Shown here piece by piece: positions 1 to 5,729 of a stretch of 22,614 nt of DNA (positions are counted from its first letter, which is position 1; each line of letters opens with the position of its first letter). The notes below the pieces were generated by a model. That model saw only the letters and a program-made list of their open reading frames with translations, ran no database searches and was not told the DNA's origin. The DNA is from a virus. The DNA lies in IMG/VR virus record IMGVR_UViG_3300043419_000110, positions 1 to 22,614 of that record. One strand, written 5' to 3'. Both the position numbers and the translations under genes were made by a program.

Positions 1-22
1 AGAAGGAGTTAGAACTCCTTCT
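1..22 (-). terminator. Hairpin over a stop codon at the window edge
   Basis: A near-perfect inverted repeat (AGAAGGAGT, loop TAGA, ACTCCTTCT) overlaps the stop codon of the gene that ends at 9. On the minus strand it would form a 9-bp RNA stem at the end of that gene, so it may be a terminator or mRNA-stabilising stem. What follows it lies outside the window, so a T-tract cannot be checked. Confidence 0.4.
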
Positions 23-224
23 CAATAGCCTCAATAGTTTCGCAAGGATAATGTTCGCTACAAATTCCACACAAATCAGGATATGGTCCACCACAGCAGC
101 CTGGGTCATAACACGAGTTGTCAGAAATTGGTTTATGCAATTCCACTACTGCACGAAGGGTTTGAATCAAAGTTTGATAACTAGCCTCATCTTCTATCTT
201 TGTCAGCAATTCATCGTGGTTCAT
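9..224 (-). CDS. Small Cys-rich protein of actinophage type
   Basis: This is a 71-residue protein of unknown function. I start it at MNHDELL rather than the longer upstream Met, because the longer form would lie inside the preceding membrane-protein gene and AGAAGAG sits at ribosome-binding distance. The N-terminal half is helical and contains LRAVVELHKP. The C-terminal half is Cys-rich (CYDPGCCGG, then LCGICSEHYPCETIEAIEKE), which suggests a bound metal. As I recall, actinophages carry many small proteins ending in a YPC-x-T-x-x-AI-x-x-E pattern. It overlaps the upstream gene by 14 nt, so it is probably translationally coupled. Confidence 0.8.
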   Translation of the reverse strand: MNHDELLTKIEDEASYQTLIQTLRAVVELHKPISDNSCYDPGCCGGPYPDLCGICSEHYPCETIEAIEKEF

Positions 225-378
225 CAAAAAACTCTTCTCTAATTGATACTCCAATAAGATATGAAGCAAAAGCTAATCCAAATCCCATAAAGAGTATAAC
301 AAATATTGTTGTATGAAATACTCCAAGGTAAAGAAATAAACCTAGTGGTACTGCTCCTGTTATAAAATCTTTAATCAT
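211..378 (-). CDS. Small integral membrane protein, 55 aa
   Basis: This unrecognised ORF begins MIKDFITGAVPLG and ends IREEFFDEPR. Almost the whole chain from residue 5 to 46 is hydrophobic (for example FVILFMGFGLAFASYLIG), consistent with one or two membrane helices followed by a charged tail. Its ATG overlaps the stop of the upstream gene (ATGA) and its end overlaps the next start, which supports it as a real link in the operon. Function is unknown. Confidence 0.75.
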   Translation of the reverse strand: MIKDFITGAVPLGLFLYLGVFHTTIFVILFMGFGLAFASYLIGVSIREEFFDEPR

Positions 379-737
379 GCTAAAATCTCCATAATCTCTT
401 TTCTAATTCCCAGCCAATCTTCTTCATGGAAGTACCAGCGATTAGCTTCTTGATTAAATACATAATCATAAACCTCTTGCTTAATGCCCCAAACAATACC
501 GCTTGTAATTGATTCTTTTAATTGATTAAACTCTTCATCACTTTCGCAACCCTCTAAAGCATCACAGCCAGAGCATGATCCATATCCAATAACAGTAAAT
601 GCATACCTATCGTCATTTTTTAACAGGTATACATAATCCCCCTGATATGAACCTAGGGTCCAATCTTTAAGAATTTCTCCTTGAGTAGCAACTATTTCAT
701 CATAAGACATAGGTGCTTCATAGTATTCGTATGTCAT
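375..737 (-). CDS. Conserved phage protein of unknown function
   Basis: This 120-residue soluble, acidic protein has no signal peptide. A central segment, VIGYGSCSGCDALEGCESDEE (residues about 49-69), carries three cysteines in a C-x-x-C plus C arrangement. The chain is rich in Tyr and Trp, with a DW..GSYQGDYVYLLKNDDRYAF stretch that looks like a beta-rich core. I recall proteins with a similar GYGSCSGCD motif in other actinophages, but no activity is assigned. It is preceded by TAAATG and followed by ATGA, so it is co-translated with its neighbours. Confidence 0.8.
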   Translation of the reverse strand: MTYEYYEAPMSYDEIVATQGEILKDWTLGSYQGDYVYLLKNDDRYAFTVIGYGSCSGCDALEGCESDEEFNQLKESITSGIVWGIKQEVYDYVFNQEANRWYFHEEDWLGIRKEIMEILA

Positions 738-815
738 TTATTCCCACTCAATGTTATTGATACTTAGCCAATCTAAGTAATTAGAGATCTTCAAATTCAG
801 TTTCAAATGGATCAT
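738..815 (-). CDS. Possible 25-aa overlapping microprotein
   Basis: An ORF starting MIHLKLNLKIS and ending INNIEWE fills an otherwise empty gap. It overlaps the 3' end of the membrane-protein gene at 781-918 in another frame, and its TAA abuts the next ATG (TAAATG). The region also forms a small hairpin (ACTTAG, loop ATTGG, CTAAGT). No convincing Shine-Dalgarno is seen, so it may be only spacer. Confidence 0.3.
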   Translation of the reverse strand: MIHLKLNLKISNYLDWLSINNIEWE

Positions 816-918
816 CAAAATCAAACCTATCTAGTACGCCAAATGTTTTATAGGAGATAAAGCTTACTGCACCAATAATTAAAATAATTGAAAGTAGGAT
901 TCCAGACTTTTTATTCAT
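781..918 (-). CDS. Single-pass membrane protein, 45 aa
   Basis: The protein starts MNKKSG, has one hydrophobic segment (ILLSIILIIGAVSFIS, residues 7-22), then an acidic cytoplasmic-type tail (DRFDFDDPFETEFEDL). AAGG lies just before the ATG. The start overlaps the upstream gene by 8 nt. It could be a small anchor protein or a signal-anchor peptide; the K-x-x-hydrophobic start would also fit a secreted peptide, but there is no clear cleavage site. Function is unknown. Confidence 0.7.
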   Translation of the reverse strand: MNKKSGILLSIILIIGAVSFISYKTFGVLDRFDFDDPFETEFEDL

Positions 919-1153
919 CCTTAACGCTCCATGGCTCAACTACGGCAAGCTCTTCTGGGGCAATTCCAACAGATTCTGCCAATGCTCTCTCAGCATTAGC
1001 CCTTTGCTCAGGAGTTAATGAATCTGCAGCAGATGCCATCTGCTTCCTTACATACTTGTCCAAGTAGTGACCAGATGAGTTCTTTTTGGCAATTCTTTTA
1101 AGGTTCTTCTTCTGTCTCTTAGCCCCTTTTGGGGACGGATTACTCTTCTTCAT
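911..1153 (-). CDS. Basic protein of unknown function, 80 aa
   Basis: I start this gene at MKKSNPSPKGAKRQ, where GAGGAA lies 6 nt upstream and the overlap with the preceding gene is a normal 14 nt. The longer upstream ORF would run deep into that gene. The N-terminal 40 residues are very Lys/Arg-rich, suggesting nucleic-acid contact. The second half is acidic and helical (SLTPEQRANAERALAESVGI, then APEELAVVEPWSVKDE). It resembles small phage structural or DNA-binding proteins only in composition, and I do not recognise the family. Confidence 0.7.
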   Translation of the reverse strand: MKKSNPSPKGAKRQKKNLKRIAKKNSSGHYLDKYVRKQMASAADSLTPEQRANAERALAESVGIAPEELAVVEPWSVKDE

Positions 1154-1382
1154 TTTCTTCCTCATCTTCTTCAAATAGGTTCCAGTATCGGCGTTCCCAT
1201 GTTTCCGCTTTCTGTTCAGCATCAATCCACATTTGCTTCATTGCATCACGAGATTCATATGCTTTATCAATTAGATCTTGCATATAATCTGTTTGTTTAG
1301 TTATATCTGTATTAATTCCTCTAGCTTTACCAATGCCCATACCAAACAAAAAACAACCTAAGTTGAATAGAATATCAAACAT
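1140..1382 (-). CDS. Membrane-anchored coiled-coil protein, 80 aa
   Basis: The first 16 residues (MFDILFNLGCFLFGMG) are hydrophobic, followed by a charged helix (about 30-68) with a heptad-like pattern and a run of glutamates at the end. It is the first gene behind the strong promoter at 1407-1435 and has a good ribosome binding site (AGAGGCGGA), so it heads the operon running to 9. Such anchored helical proteins occur widely in actinophages without assigned function. Confidence 0.75.
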   Translation of the reverse strand: MFDILFNLGCFLFGMGIGKARGINTDITKQTDYMQDLIDKAYESRDAMKQMWIDAEQKAETWERRYWNLFEEDEEENEEE

Positions 1383-1406
1383 TTCCGCCTCTTTCTCTAT
1401 ATATTA

Positions 1407-1435
1407 ATTATACATTAGTCAGCCTAGGCTGTCAA
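1407..1435 (-). promoter_or_regulatory. Consensus sigma-70 promoter with palindromic operator
   Basis: TTGACA (1430-1435) and TATAAT (1407-1412) are separated by exactly 17 nt. The spacer and the edge of the -35 box hold a perfect 12-bp palindrome, CAGCCTAGGCTG (1420-1431). A dimeric repressor bound there would block polymerase. Predicted transcription starts about 1400, giving a short leader with a ribosome binding site for the gene at 1140-1382. Confidence 0.85.
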
Positions 1436-1440
1436 GGATA

Positions 1441-2400
1441 TTAGAGAATATCGTGGAACTCTTTCCACTTAGCTGTCACCTTATCCCAGCTATATGCGTT
1501 ATTAATATATTCAATTTGCTCTCTAGGATCCCATTTACCAGAAAGTATTTGGCCTATTCCTTCAGATAGGATCTTTGCATATTCTTTTGCATAATCATCT
1601 CCCTGGAAAATTCCGTCCTTGATGAACTTATTATCAATATCATCTAGATATAGACCATGTCCATTCACAACTTCAGGCAATGATCCAACATTACTATATA
1701 CTGGCAAAAGACCAGCACTCATTGCTTCAGCAATTGCAATACAGAATGTCTCAAGAAAGATTGGAGGGTATGCGTGTAGGTGAGATTCCTCTAGATGACG
1801 ATACATTGTTTTTCTAGGTGTTCTTCCGTAAAATGTAATTCTATCATCATGCATAAACTCATTATCTAAATACATTTCTGGATAAAAGTCGTTAAATATA
1901 TCAAGCTGAAAATCCTGCTCAATATACTGCAATGAATTTAGCAAGATCATCATGCCTCTGTTAGGACCAGAAGTATGTGTTATTCTTACCTTTTTAACAT
2001 CCTTAAACTTATCTGGATTATACTTTAGTGGTTCGATACCGTTTGGAATAACGTAAAGCTTTTCCTTTGGGAAACCAGTTTCTTTATGAAACTTATCCTT
2101 AGCATATTCAGATGGAACGATAACATATTTAATCTTGTCTGAGATCTCCCCACCGCTCCAGAAGAACTCTGTAACCTCTGGACCAAACTGGCTAGGCAAG
2201 CAGTGTGCCCAAAATATAATCTCTCCGTCAAACTTTTTTACGCTTTCATTATCTAAATTCTTGCCAGGCAAGATCATGCATAGATATTTCTCAAAGTTAG
2301 GTGAGTCAGGCAAAACCTTTTCGTGGAATGTTCTTGCTTGATATTCAGTTCCGCCGATTGTATGGTGATGAAAATTAAAAATTGGTATATGTTGTTCCAT
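1441..2400 (-). CDS. GT4-family glycosyltransferase
   Basis: This 319-residue enzyme would transfer a sugar from an activated donor, probably a nucleotide sugar. The GT-B fold is indicated by an N-terminal acceptor domain containing a GGTEY loop (16-20), a linker VIPNGIEPLKYNPDKF (117-132) and a C-terminal donor domain with the E-x7-E signature (E217 and E225 in FLETFCIAIAEAMSAG) followed by PVYSNVGSLPEVV. No signal peptide or membrane segment is visible, so it is cytoplasmic. It stands alone behind its own promoter and a terminator-like hairpin. Likely roles are glycosylation of virion proteins, of modified DNA bases or of host surface polymer; context does not decide. Length is somewhat short for the family, but both domains appear present. 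Confidence 0.9.
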   Translation of the reverse strand: MEQHIPIFNFHHHTIGGTEYQARTFHEKVLPDSPNFEKYLCMILPGKNLDNESVKKFDGEIIFWAHCLPSQFGPEVTEFFWSGGEISDKIKYVIVPSEYAKDKFHKETGFPKEKLYVIPNGIEPLKYNPDKFKDVKKVRITHTSGPNRGMMILLNSLQYIEQDFQLDIFNDFYPEMYLDNEFMHDDRITFYGRTPRKTMYRHLEESHLHAYPPIFLETFCIAIAEAMSAGLLPVYSNVGSLPEVVNGHGLYLDDIDNKFIKDGIFQGDDYAKEYAKILSEGIGQILSGKWDPREQIEYINNAYSWDKVTAKWKEFHDIL

Positions 2401-2406
2401 TATCTC

Positions 2407-2435
2407 ATTATACTAAATTTAAAATAGGCAGTCAA
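2407..2435 (-). promoter_or_regulatory. Leaderless promoter of the glycosyltransferase
   Basis: TTGACT (2430-2435), 17-nt spacer, TATAAT (2407-2412). ATTTAG lies directly upstream of the -10. Only 6 nt separate the -10 from the ATG at 2400, so the transcript should start at or next to the start codon and there is no Shine-Dalgarno. Confidence 0.8.
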
Positions 2436-2485
2436 TAGTTAAAGGCCTAATGTTTCTGTTTTATTTACTTATTTGGCATAAAGAT

Positions 2486-2519
2486 CCCCACCAGCCCTAA
2501 TTTGTAGGGCATAGTGGGG
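2486..2519 (-). terminator. Two-step hairpin, likely terminator
   Basis: CCCCAC (2486-2491) pairs with GTGGGG (2514-2519), and inside it GCCCTA (2494-2499) pairs with TAGGGC (2505-2510). The hairpin lies a few nucleotides after the stop of the gene ending at 2528 and before the next promoter. The following sequence, ATCTTTA, is a poor T-tract, as is common in actinobacterial terminators. The stretch 2436-2485 beyond it holds nothing I can identify. Confidence 0.6.
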
Positions 2520-2527
2520 AATGCTTA

Positions 2528-2743
2528 TTATACCTTCTTTGGCTTGCTCTTCTTAGGAGCTATTACAGTTTCTCTACGAATACCGTGTTTATTTGTATCA
2601 ATCTTTGTTGCTGGTCTTGGACCATTAATTCCAGATCTAAACTTACCTTGTGAAGGGTTCTTTCTTCTTGCTTCTTGCGAAGTTACTGCGCCAGATGGTT
2701 GATTATTTGGCGGGGTATCCATACCTGTACCGTTATCACTCAC
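2528..2743 (-). CDS. Basic disordered protein, about 71 aa
   Basis: The chain is rich in Pro, Gly, Asn, Lys and Arg (NNQPSGAVTSQEARRKNPSQ; ending APKKSKPKKV), with little hydrophobic core, so it is probably disordered and may contact nucleic acid or be a virion decoration. I use a GTG start that overlaps the previous stop (GTGAGTGA). An internal ATG at 2722 (MDTPPNNQ) is the alternative. It is the last gene of the operon that starts near 3010, and the terminator hairpin follows. Confidence 0.65.
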   Translation of the reverse strand: MSDNGTGMDTPPNNQPSGAVTSQEARRKNPSQGKFRSGINGPRPATKIDTNKHGIRRETVIAPKKSKPKKV

Positions 2744-2894
2744 CTGAAATAAATCTTTCTCTTTGTTCTGGAGTTGCGGTCATGTTTAGTGTAAGACCCG
2801 CTTCTCCATCAGTTGAAACATTAAGAATTCCACCTGGAATATCTGTAAGACCAGTCTGGCTTCCTACTGCTTCACATCCACATTCGTAGCACAT
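2736..2894 (-). CDS. Small Cys-containing phage protein, 52 aa
   Basis: The protein begins MCYECGCEAVGSQTG, with three cysteines in C-x2-C-x-C spacing, and ends NMTATPEQRERFISGE. The middle has a GGILNVSTDGEAGLTL beta-like stretch. The TAATAATG junction ties it to the upstream gene. A role in metal binding or as a short virion component is possible; function is unknown. Confidence 0.7.
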   Translation of the reverse strand: MCYECGCEAVGSQTGLTDIPGGILNVSTDGEAGLTLNMTATPEQRERFISGE

Positions 2895-2896
2895 TA

Positions 2897-3010
2897 TTAC
2901 TTACCGCCGTTGCCAAGTCCTGCGCCATCTTGCGATGACTTGTCTGCTGCAGGGAACGCTGGCTTTGGTGCCTCTGTGTAATCTGCTGCTGGAACGTTAT
3001 TTGTTGTCAT
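2897..3010 (-). CDS. Short Ala/Gly-rich peptide, 37 aa
   Basis: This ORF (MTTNNVPAADYTEAPKPAFP, then AADKSSQDGAGLGNGGK) has a strong ribosome binding site, AGGAG, 6-7 nt before its ATG. It lies between a predicted extended -10 promoter and the Cys protein, which starts immediately after its stop. Composition suggests a disordered chain. No family recognised. Confidence 0.65.
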   Translation of the reverse strand: MTTNNVPAADYTEAPKPAFPAADKSSQDGAGLGNGGK

Positions 3011-3072
3011 TTTATTCTCCTATAGGGTTTAAATTAGGTAGCTCTAGAAATCCACCTATAGATATTATAGCA
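3011..3072 (-). promoter_or_regulatory. Extended -10 promoter and two-state leader
   Basis: TGCTATAAT on the minus strand (3064-3072) is an extended -10 element without a recognisable -35. The leader has two mutually exclusive stems: CTATAGG (3055-3061) with CCTATAG (3020-3026), which touches the AGGAG ribosome binding site; and TAGGT (3054-3058) with ACCTA (3035-3039), which would leave it free. This could tune translation of the operon 3010-2528. Confidence 0.45.
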
Positions 3073-3076
3073 TTTA

Positions 3077-3199
3077 TTAGCTTCTATACCTTTTGTGCCA
3101 ACAATCCTCACAAACAGCTACATATTTAGTCTCTGTTGTGGTGAGGCGGGTTGCATTATTAGTACAACCCGCCATTTCACATACTTCTTCTGAATTCAT
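3077..3199 (-). CDS. Small zinc-binding protein, 40 aa
   Basis: The ORF MNSEEVCEMAGCTNN...VCEDCWHKRYRS has C-x4-C and C-x2-C pairs 17 residues apart, with a basic end, so a single zinc ribbon is likely. Its ATG overlaps the upstream stop (TAATG). The coding DNA between the Cys pairs contains a perfect 9-bp inverted repeat (3145-3153 and 3165-3173). Similar minimal zinc ribbons are abundant in actinophages, but none has a proven role that I can name. Confidence 0.75.
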   Translation of the reverse strand: MNSEEVCEMAGCTNNATRLTTTETKYVAVCEDCWHKRYRS

Positions 3200-3408
3200 T
3201 ACTTCTTTTTAGTAGTCTTCTTAGGAGCTGTCTTCTTAGGGGCAGTCTTCTTAACTGGCGCAGTCTTCTTAACTGGAGCCTTCTTCTTAGGAGCTGCCTT
3301 CTTTGCTGTCTTATTCACTGTTTCCACCTTCTTTGGCTCTTCCAAGATCAGGCTTGTGTACTGTAGCTCTGATGGGAATAGCCAGTTTTTAATTTTCTTT
3401 AACATCAT
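3199..3408 (-). CDS. Histone H1-like Lys/Ala/Pro-rich protein
   Basis: This 69-residue protein has an N-terminal segment (MMLKKIKNWLFPSELQYTSL) followed by a tail of K-K-A/T-P-x repeats (APVKKTAPVKKTAPKKTAPK), like the C-terminal tails of histone H1 and of bacterial Lys-rich nucleoid proteins. It probably binds DNA or RNA without sequence preference. I start at the ATG that overlaps the preceding TGA (ATGATG), not at the ATG 17 codons earlier, because that region encodes a better small ORF in another frame. Confidence 0.75.
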   Translation of the reverse strand: MMLKKIKNWLFPSELQYTSLILEEPKKVETVNKTAKKAAPKKKAPVKKTAPVKKTAPKKTAPKKTTKKK

Positions 3409-3533
3409 TTTTTGTCTATCTTTCTGATTATATAATCTATTACTTGTTGTGGCTTCCAATTGTCTGGGAGCTCAAGATTACCTATCTCTTTTACTATGTC
3501 TCGTCTGACTTTTTCTTGTATGTAATCTTCCAC
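3405..3533 (-). CDS. Small helical protein with GTG start, 42 aa
   Basis: Starting from GTG, this ORF reads VEDYIQEKVRRDIVKEIGNL and then ELPDNWKPQQVIDYIIRKIDKK: two amphipathic helices with a proline-containing turn. It has no ribosome binding site, but the -10 box lies exactly 6 nt upstream, as at the other leaderless genes here, which supports this start. It overlaps the next gene by ATGA. A short HTH-like or protein-binding role is possible, but not shown. Confidence 0.65.
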   Translation of the reverse strand: MEDYIQEKVRRDIVKEIGNLELPDNWKPQQVIDYIIRKIDKK

Positions 3534-3539
3534 TATATT

Positions 3540-3568
3540 ATTCTATCATTTATATGTTAAAGGGGCAA
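3540..3568 (-). promoter_or_regulatory. Leaderless promoter with -35 in a terminator hairpin
   Basis: TTGCCC (3563-3568), 17-nt spacer, TAGAAT (3540-3545) with TGA just upstream (extended -10). The gap to the GTG at 3533 is 6 nt. The -35 lies inside the hairpin that ends the previous gene. Confidence 0.65.
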
Positions 3569-3590
3569 GGCCTTAGCCCTGCCCCTTTAA
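3557..3590 (-). terminator. Terminator of the surface-protein gene
   Basis: A perfect 10-bp stem, TTAAAGGGGC (3557-3566) with GCCCCTTTAA (3581-3590), forms 9 nt after the stop of the gene ending at 3600. The symmetric arms could work on both strands, but no plus-strand gene needs it. Confidence 0.8.
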
Positions 3591-3599
3591 TTAGAAGAT

Positions 3600-4652
3600 T
3601 TACTTCTTTAGTGCTACCTTAGCCTTTGGAAACTTCTTGTTCCATGCTGTTGCTAGCTTATTGTATTCGACCTTGTATGCTGCTGCTGCAACATCTGATG
3701 CTGCCTTCGCTGAGATCGCTGCTGCTGCTGCATCTGCAGTCGCCTTAGCTGTTGCTGCATTTGCTGCTGCTAGAGCAGTTGCTGCTGTTGCTGAATCATT
3801 TGCACGACCAGCCTTTTCTGCTGCAAGCTGTGCTGTAACTGCTGCGAGTTCTGCAGTCTTTGCAGCAAGCTCTGACGCTAGGTCACGGACTGCTGCTGTC
3901 TTTACAACTACTCCAAGCGGAGCAACGAGGCCTGTTACCGCAGAAGCAACTGTTGCAGTTGCTACGAGTGTAACGTTACCAGAAGCAGGAAGTGTTACAT
4001 CCTGTGTCTTTGTTCCTAGTGTTGCTGTAGCTGTTTCTGTTGTAAGTGAGTATGTTGTTGATGCAGATGGAGTAATGTACTGAAGGCTGATTGATGCTCC
4101 GCCCTTAGCGTTTCCAAATACGTCAAATCCTGATACCTTTGCTGTATATGTTGTACCAGCAGCACCTGTAGCAGGTGCTTCAAGAGCAATCACGTTGAGG
4201 GCTCCTGCTGTACCGTTAAAGTAATATGTTGTTACATTTCCACCAATTGTTACTGCGACAGTACCTGCAGCAGTTGTAGTTGTGAAAACATATAGATCAG
4301 CAGTAGTACCTGTACCAGTGCTGATTGATGCTGATGTTGAGCCAGCTGATGCTGTTACTGGTGCTGAAACTGTAGAAAGCGCTGCAACGAGCTTTCCATT
4401 AGTTGCGACTGCAGAAACTACTGTTCCTGTATCTAGACCTGTAATAGCAATCTTAAGCGCATCTGCTGAATCTACAGAGTTATCTGCAGGGACTGGCAAT
4501 GCGATTGAAGTTGCTGCTGTTGTACCAGCAGTTGCAGGGGCTGAACCGCCAACTGTAAGAGTTGTAGTAGCAGCACTTGCAGGTGTTGCGACAAGTGTAC
4601 CCATAGCTACGGCTGCAACCATTGCTAGGGTGATCTTCTTAAATGATTTCAT
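3600..4652 (-). CDS. Secreted Ala/Thr-rich surface protein
   Basis: This 350-residue protein has a clear Sec signal peptide (MKSFKKITLAMVAAVAMGTL, ending in ATPASA; mature start about residue 29). Residues 30-250 are Thr/Ala/Val-rich repeats of beta type, including SGFDVFGNAKGGASISLQYI, as in Ig-like surface domains. Residues 255-325 form an Ala-rich coiled coil (ELAAKTAELAAVTAQLAAEK), and the end is YNKLATAWNKKFPKAKVALK. The layout and ending resemble abundant cell-surface proteins of freshwater actinobacteria as I remember them, so host origin or mimicry is likely. It could equally be a virion fibre. The DNA is visibly richer in GCT/GCA codons than its neighbours. The ribosome binding site is AAGGAG and a terminator follows. 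Confidence 0.85.
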   Translation of the reverse strand: MKSFKKITLAMVAAVAMGTLVATPASAATTTLTVGGSAPATAGTTAATSIALPVPADNSVDSADALKIAITGLDTGTVVSAVATNGKLVAALSTVSAPVTASAGSTSASISTGTGTTADLYVFTTTTAAGTVAVTIGGNVTTYYFNGTAGALNVIALEAPATGAAGTTYTAKVSGFDVFGNAKGGASISLQYITPSASTTYSLTTETATATLGTKTQDVTLPASGNVTLVATATVASAVTGLVAPLGVVVKTAAVRDLASELAAKTAELAAVTAQLAAEKAGRANDSATAATALAAANAATAKATADAAAAAISAKAASDVAAAAYKVEYNKLATAWNKKFPKAKVALKK

Positions 4653-4724
4653 TTAATTTATTCTCCTTAATTTCTCCACCTCTTGCTGAGCGTGGAATTC
4701 TATTTTGTGTACGAGTTCCGCCAT
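4653..4724 (-). CDS. Possible 23-aa helical microprotein
   Basis: An ORF MAELVHKIEFHAQQEVEKLR (then RIN) overlaps the end of the preceding gene and its TAA abuts the surface-protein ATG (TAAATG). It contains the ribosome binding site of that gene. The peptide would be one amphipathic helix. There is no Shine-Dalgarno, so translation would need coupling; it may be spurious. Confidence 0.3.
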   Translation of the reverse strand: MAELVHKIEFHAQQEVEKLRRIN

Positions 4725-4933
4725 TGTGACGGAGAGTGATTATCTTCTACTTCTTTCTTCATATCAATGTCTTCGTACATTCGAACAATATGAATACAGG
4801 GATCTTGGCCTTCGCCAAACTCTACATCTTCTTGCTCAGACATTGGTAGTCCGTCATGTGTATAGCATACTGGAGGACCGCACCATCCTTTTTCAATTCC
4901 AAATGCCATCCATTCATCGTATGTTAAAGCCAT
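4700..4933 (-). CDS. Conserved actinophage protein, 77 aa
   Basis: The chain MALTYDEWMAFGIEKGWCGP, then PVCYTHDGLPMSEQEDVEF, GQDPCIHIVRMYED and NHSPSQWRNSYTK has a recognisable pattern (EWM.FGIE.GWCGPPVC.THDG.P) that I remember from actinophage proteins of unknown function. Three cysteines and several histidines could bind a metal. It overlaps the thioredoxin gene by 10 nt and is probably translated with it. Confidence 0.8.
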   Translation of the reverse strand: MALTYDEWMAFGIEKGWCGPPVCYTHDGLPMSEQEDVEFGEGQDPCIHIVRMYEDIDMKKEVEDNHSPSQWRNSYTK

Positions 4934-5226
4934 TCTTCAAACTCCTTTACGAGTTTGTGTTTTGGTTGAGCGCCAACCGTTGTCTTAACAGGCACACCAT
5001 TCTTAAAAATAACCATTGCTGGTATTGATTGAATACTATACTTTTCTGCTAATTCTGGGAAATCATCAATGTTTAGTTTACCTACAGGAAGAGAGTATTC
5101 TTGCTCTATTTCATCAAGAATTGGTGAAACTTTTTTACAAGGTCCACACCACTCCGCCCAAAAATCTACTAAAATCGTTTCGTTATTAGACAAAGCCTCA
5201 TCTATGTTATCTCTTGTGATAATCAC
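4924..5226 (-). CDS. Thioredoxin
   Basis: This small cytoplasmic disulfide reductase has the canonical active site WCGPC at residues 26-30 after DFWAE, a conserved cis-proline (SIPAMVIFKNG) and a C-terminal helix, for 100 residues in total, normal for the family. I place the start at the GTG of VIITRDN, which has GGAGGAAAT upstream and overlaps the previous stop as GTGA. The longer ATG reading would lie within the preceding gene. Phage thioredoxins may serve ribonucleotide reductase or redox control during infection; no reductase is in this window, so the electron donor must come from the host or from elsewhere in the genome. Confidence 0.95.
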   Translation of the reverse strand: MIITRDNIDEALSNNETILVDFWAEWCGPCKKVSPILDEIEQEYSLPVGKLNIDDFPELAEKYSIQSIPAMVIFKNGVPVKTTVGAQPKHKLVKEFEEWL

Positions 5227-5693
5227 ATTTCCTCCACATGAGTAGGCCAGTAATAGCTGCATGATTCACAGCAAGTATACCCTAACTCACGATAATCTGC
5301 AAAGTCAGAGTAGAAATAGTACTTCTCTGCGTCCTTTTCATAAAGTCTACCCTTATGAGTGTAGTGTAGCTTGTTATCTCCGAGCCACCAAGGTGATTCT
5401 GATTCAAGCATTATGAAATTTTCCTGATAAATCTCATCGAATTTCTCTCTAGTACTGTTCTTGTACCCACGGAGAATGATTTCTTTGATGATTGCTTCAT
5501 TATACATGAATAGCCAATCCTCATGACCATCCCACATTTTGACTGCTGGATGATTTTTCCATGCACCTGAACTATAAAGTCCAGCTAAAGACTTTAGGAT
5601 CTGTAAGTTTTCTACGCTTTGTTTGATTAGACGCTTTCTATCTAAATGCTTTGCTGTCTCCTCAAAATCCGCCTCTGGTAAGAATGTTTGCAT
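5223..5693 (-). CDS. MSMEG_6728-type protein (DNA glycosylase-like)
   Basis: This 156-residue protein matches the pattern of a family sometimes annotated as pyrimidine-dimer DNA glycosylase: MQTFLPEADF..TAKHLDRKRL..Q.VENLQIL (1-33), WKNHPAVKMWDGHEDWLFMYN (45-65), and PWWLGDNKLHYTHKGRLYEKD (101-121). The C-terminus adds CCESC. An activity on damaged DNA is plausible from relatives but unproven. The start is set at MQTFLP because a promoter -10 lies exactly 7 nt before it; an earlier in-frame ATG falls in the terminator and promoter. It is first in the operon with thioredoxin. Confidence 0.85.
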   Translation of the reverse strand: MQTFLPEADFEETAKHLDRKRLIKQSVENLQILKSLAGLYSSGAWKNHPAVKMWDGHEDWLFMYNEAIIKEIILRGYKNSTREKFDEIYQENFIMLESESPWWLGDNKLHYTHKGRLYEKDAEKYYFYSDFADYRELGYTCCESCSYYWPTHVEEM

Positions 5694-5700
5694 AGTGTCT

Positions 5701-5729
5701 ATTCTACTAAATAATGTGGGGCAGGTCAA
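5701..5729 (-). promoter_or_regulatory. Leaderless promoter of the MSMEG_6728-type gene
   Basis: TTGACC (5724-5729), 17-nt spacer, TAGAAT (5701-5706), with ATTTAG immediately upstream of the -10. The gap to the ATG at 5693 is 7 nt. The -35 falls in the loop and stem edge of the preceding terminator hairpin. Confidence 0.8.

Noticed and set aside
3409-3459. Longer start (MEATTSN) for the Lys-rich protein
   Set aside because: The region encodes a better small protein in another frame, and the ATG overlapping its TGA is the natural start.
3637-4656. Plus-strand Ala/Val-rich ORFs opposite the surface protein
   Set aside because: GCT/GCA repeats read the other way keep frames open. No start signals are present and the minus-strand gene has a signal peptide and terminator.
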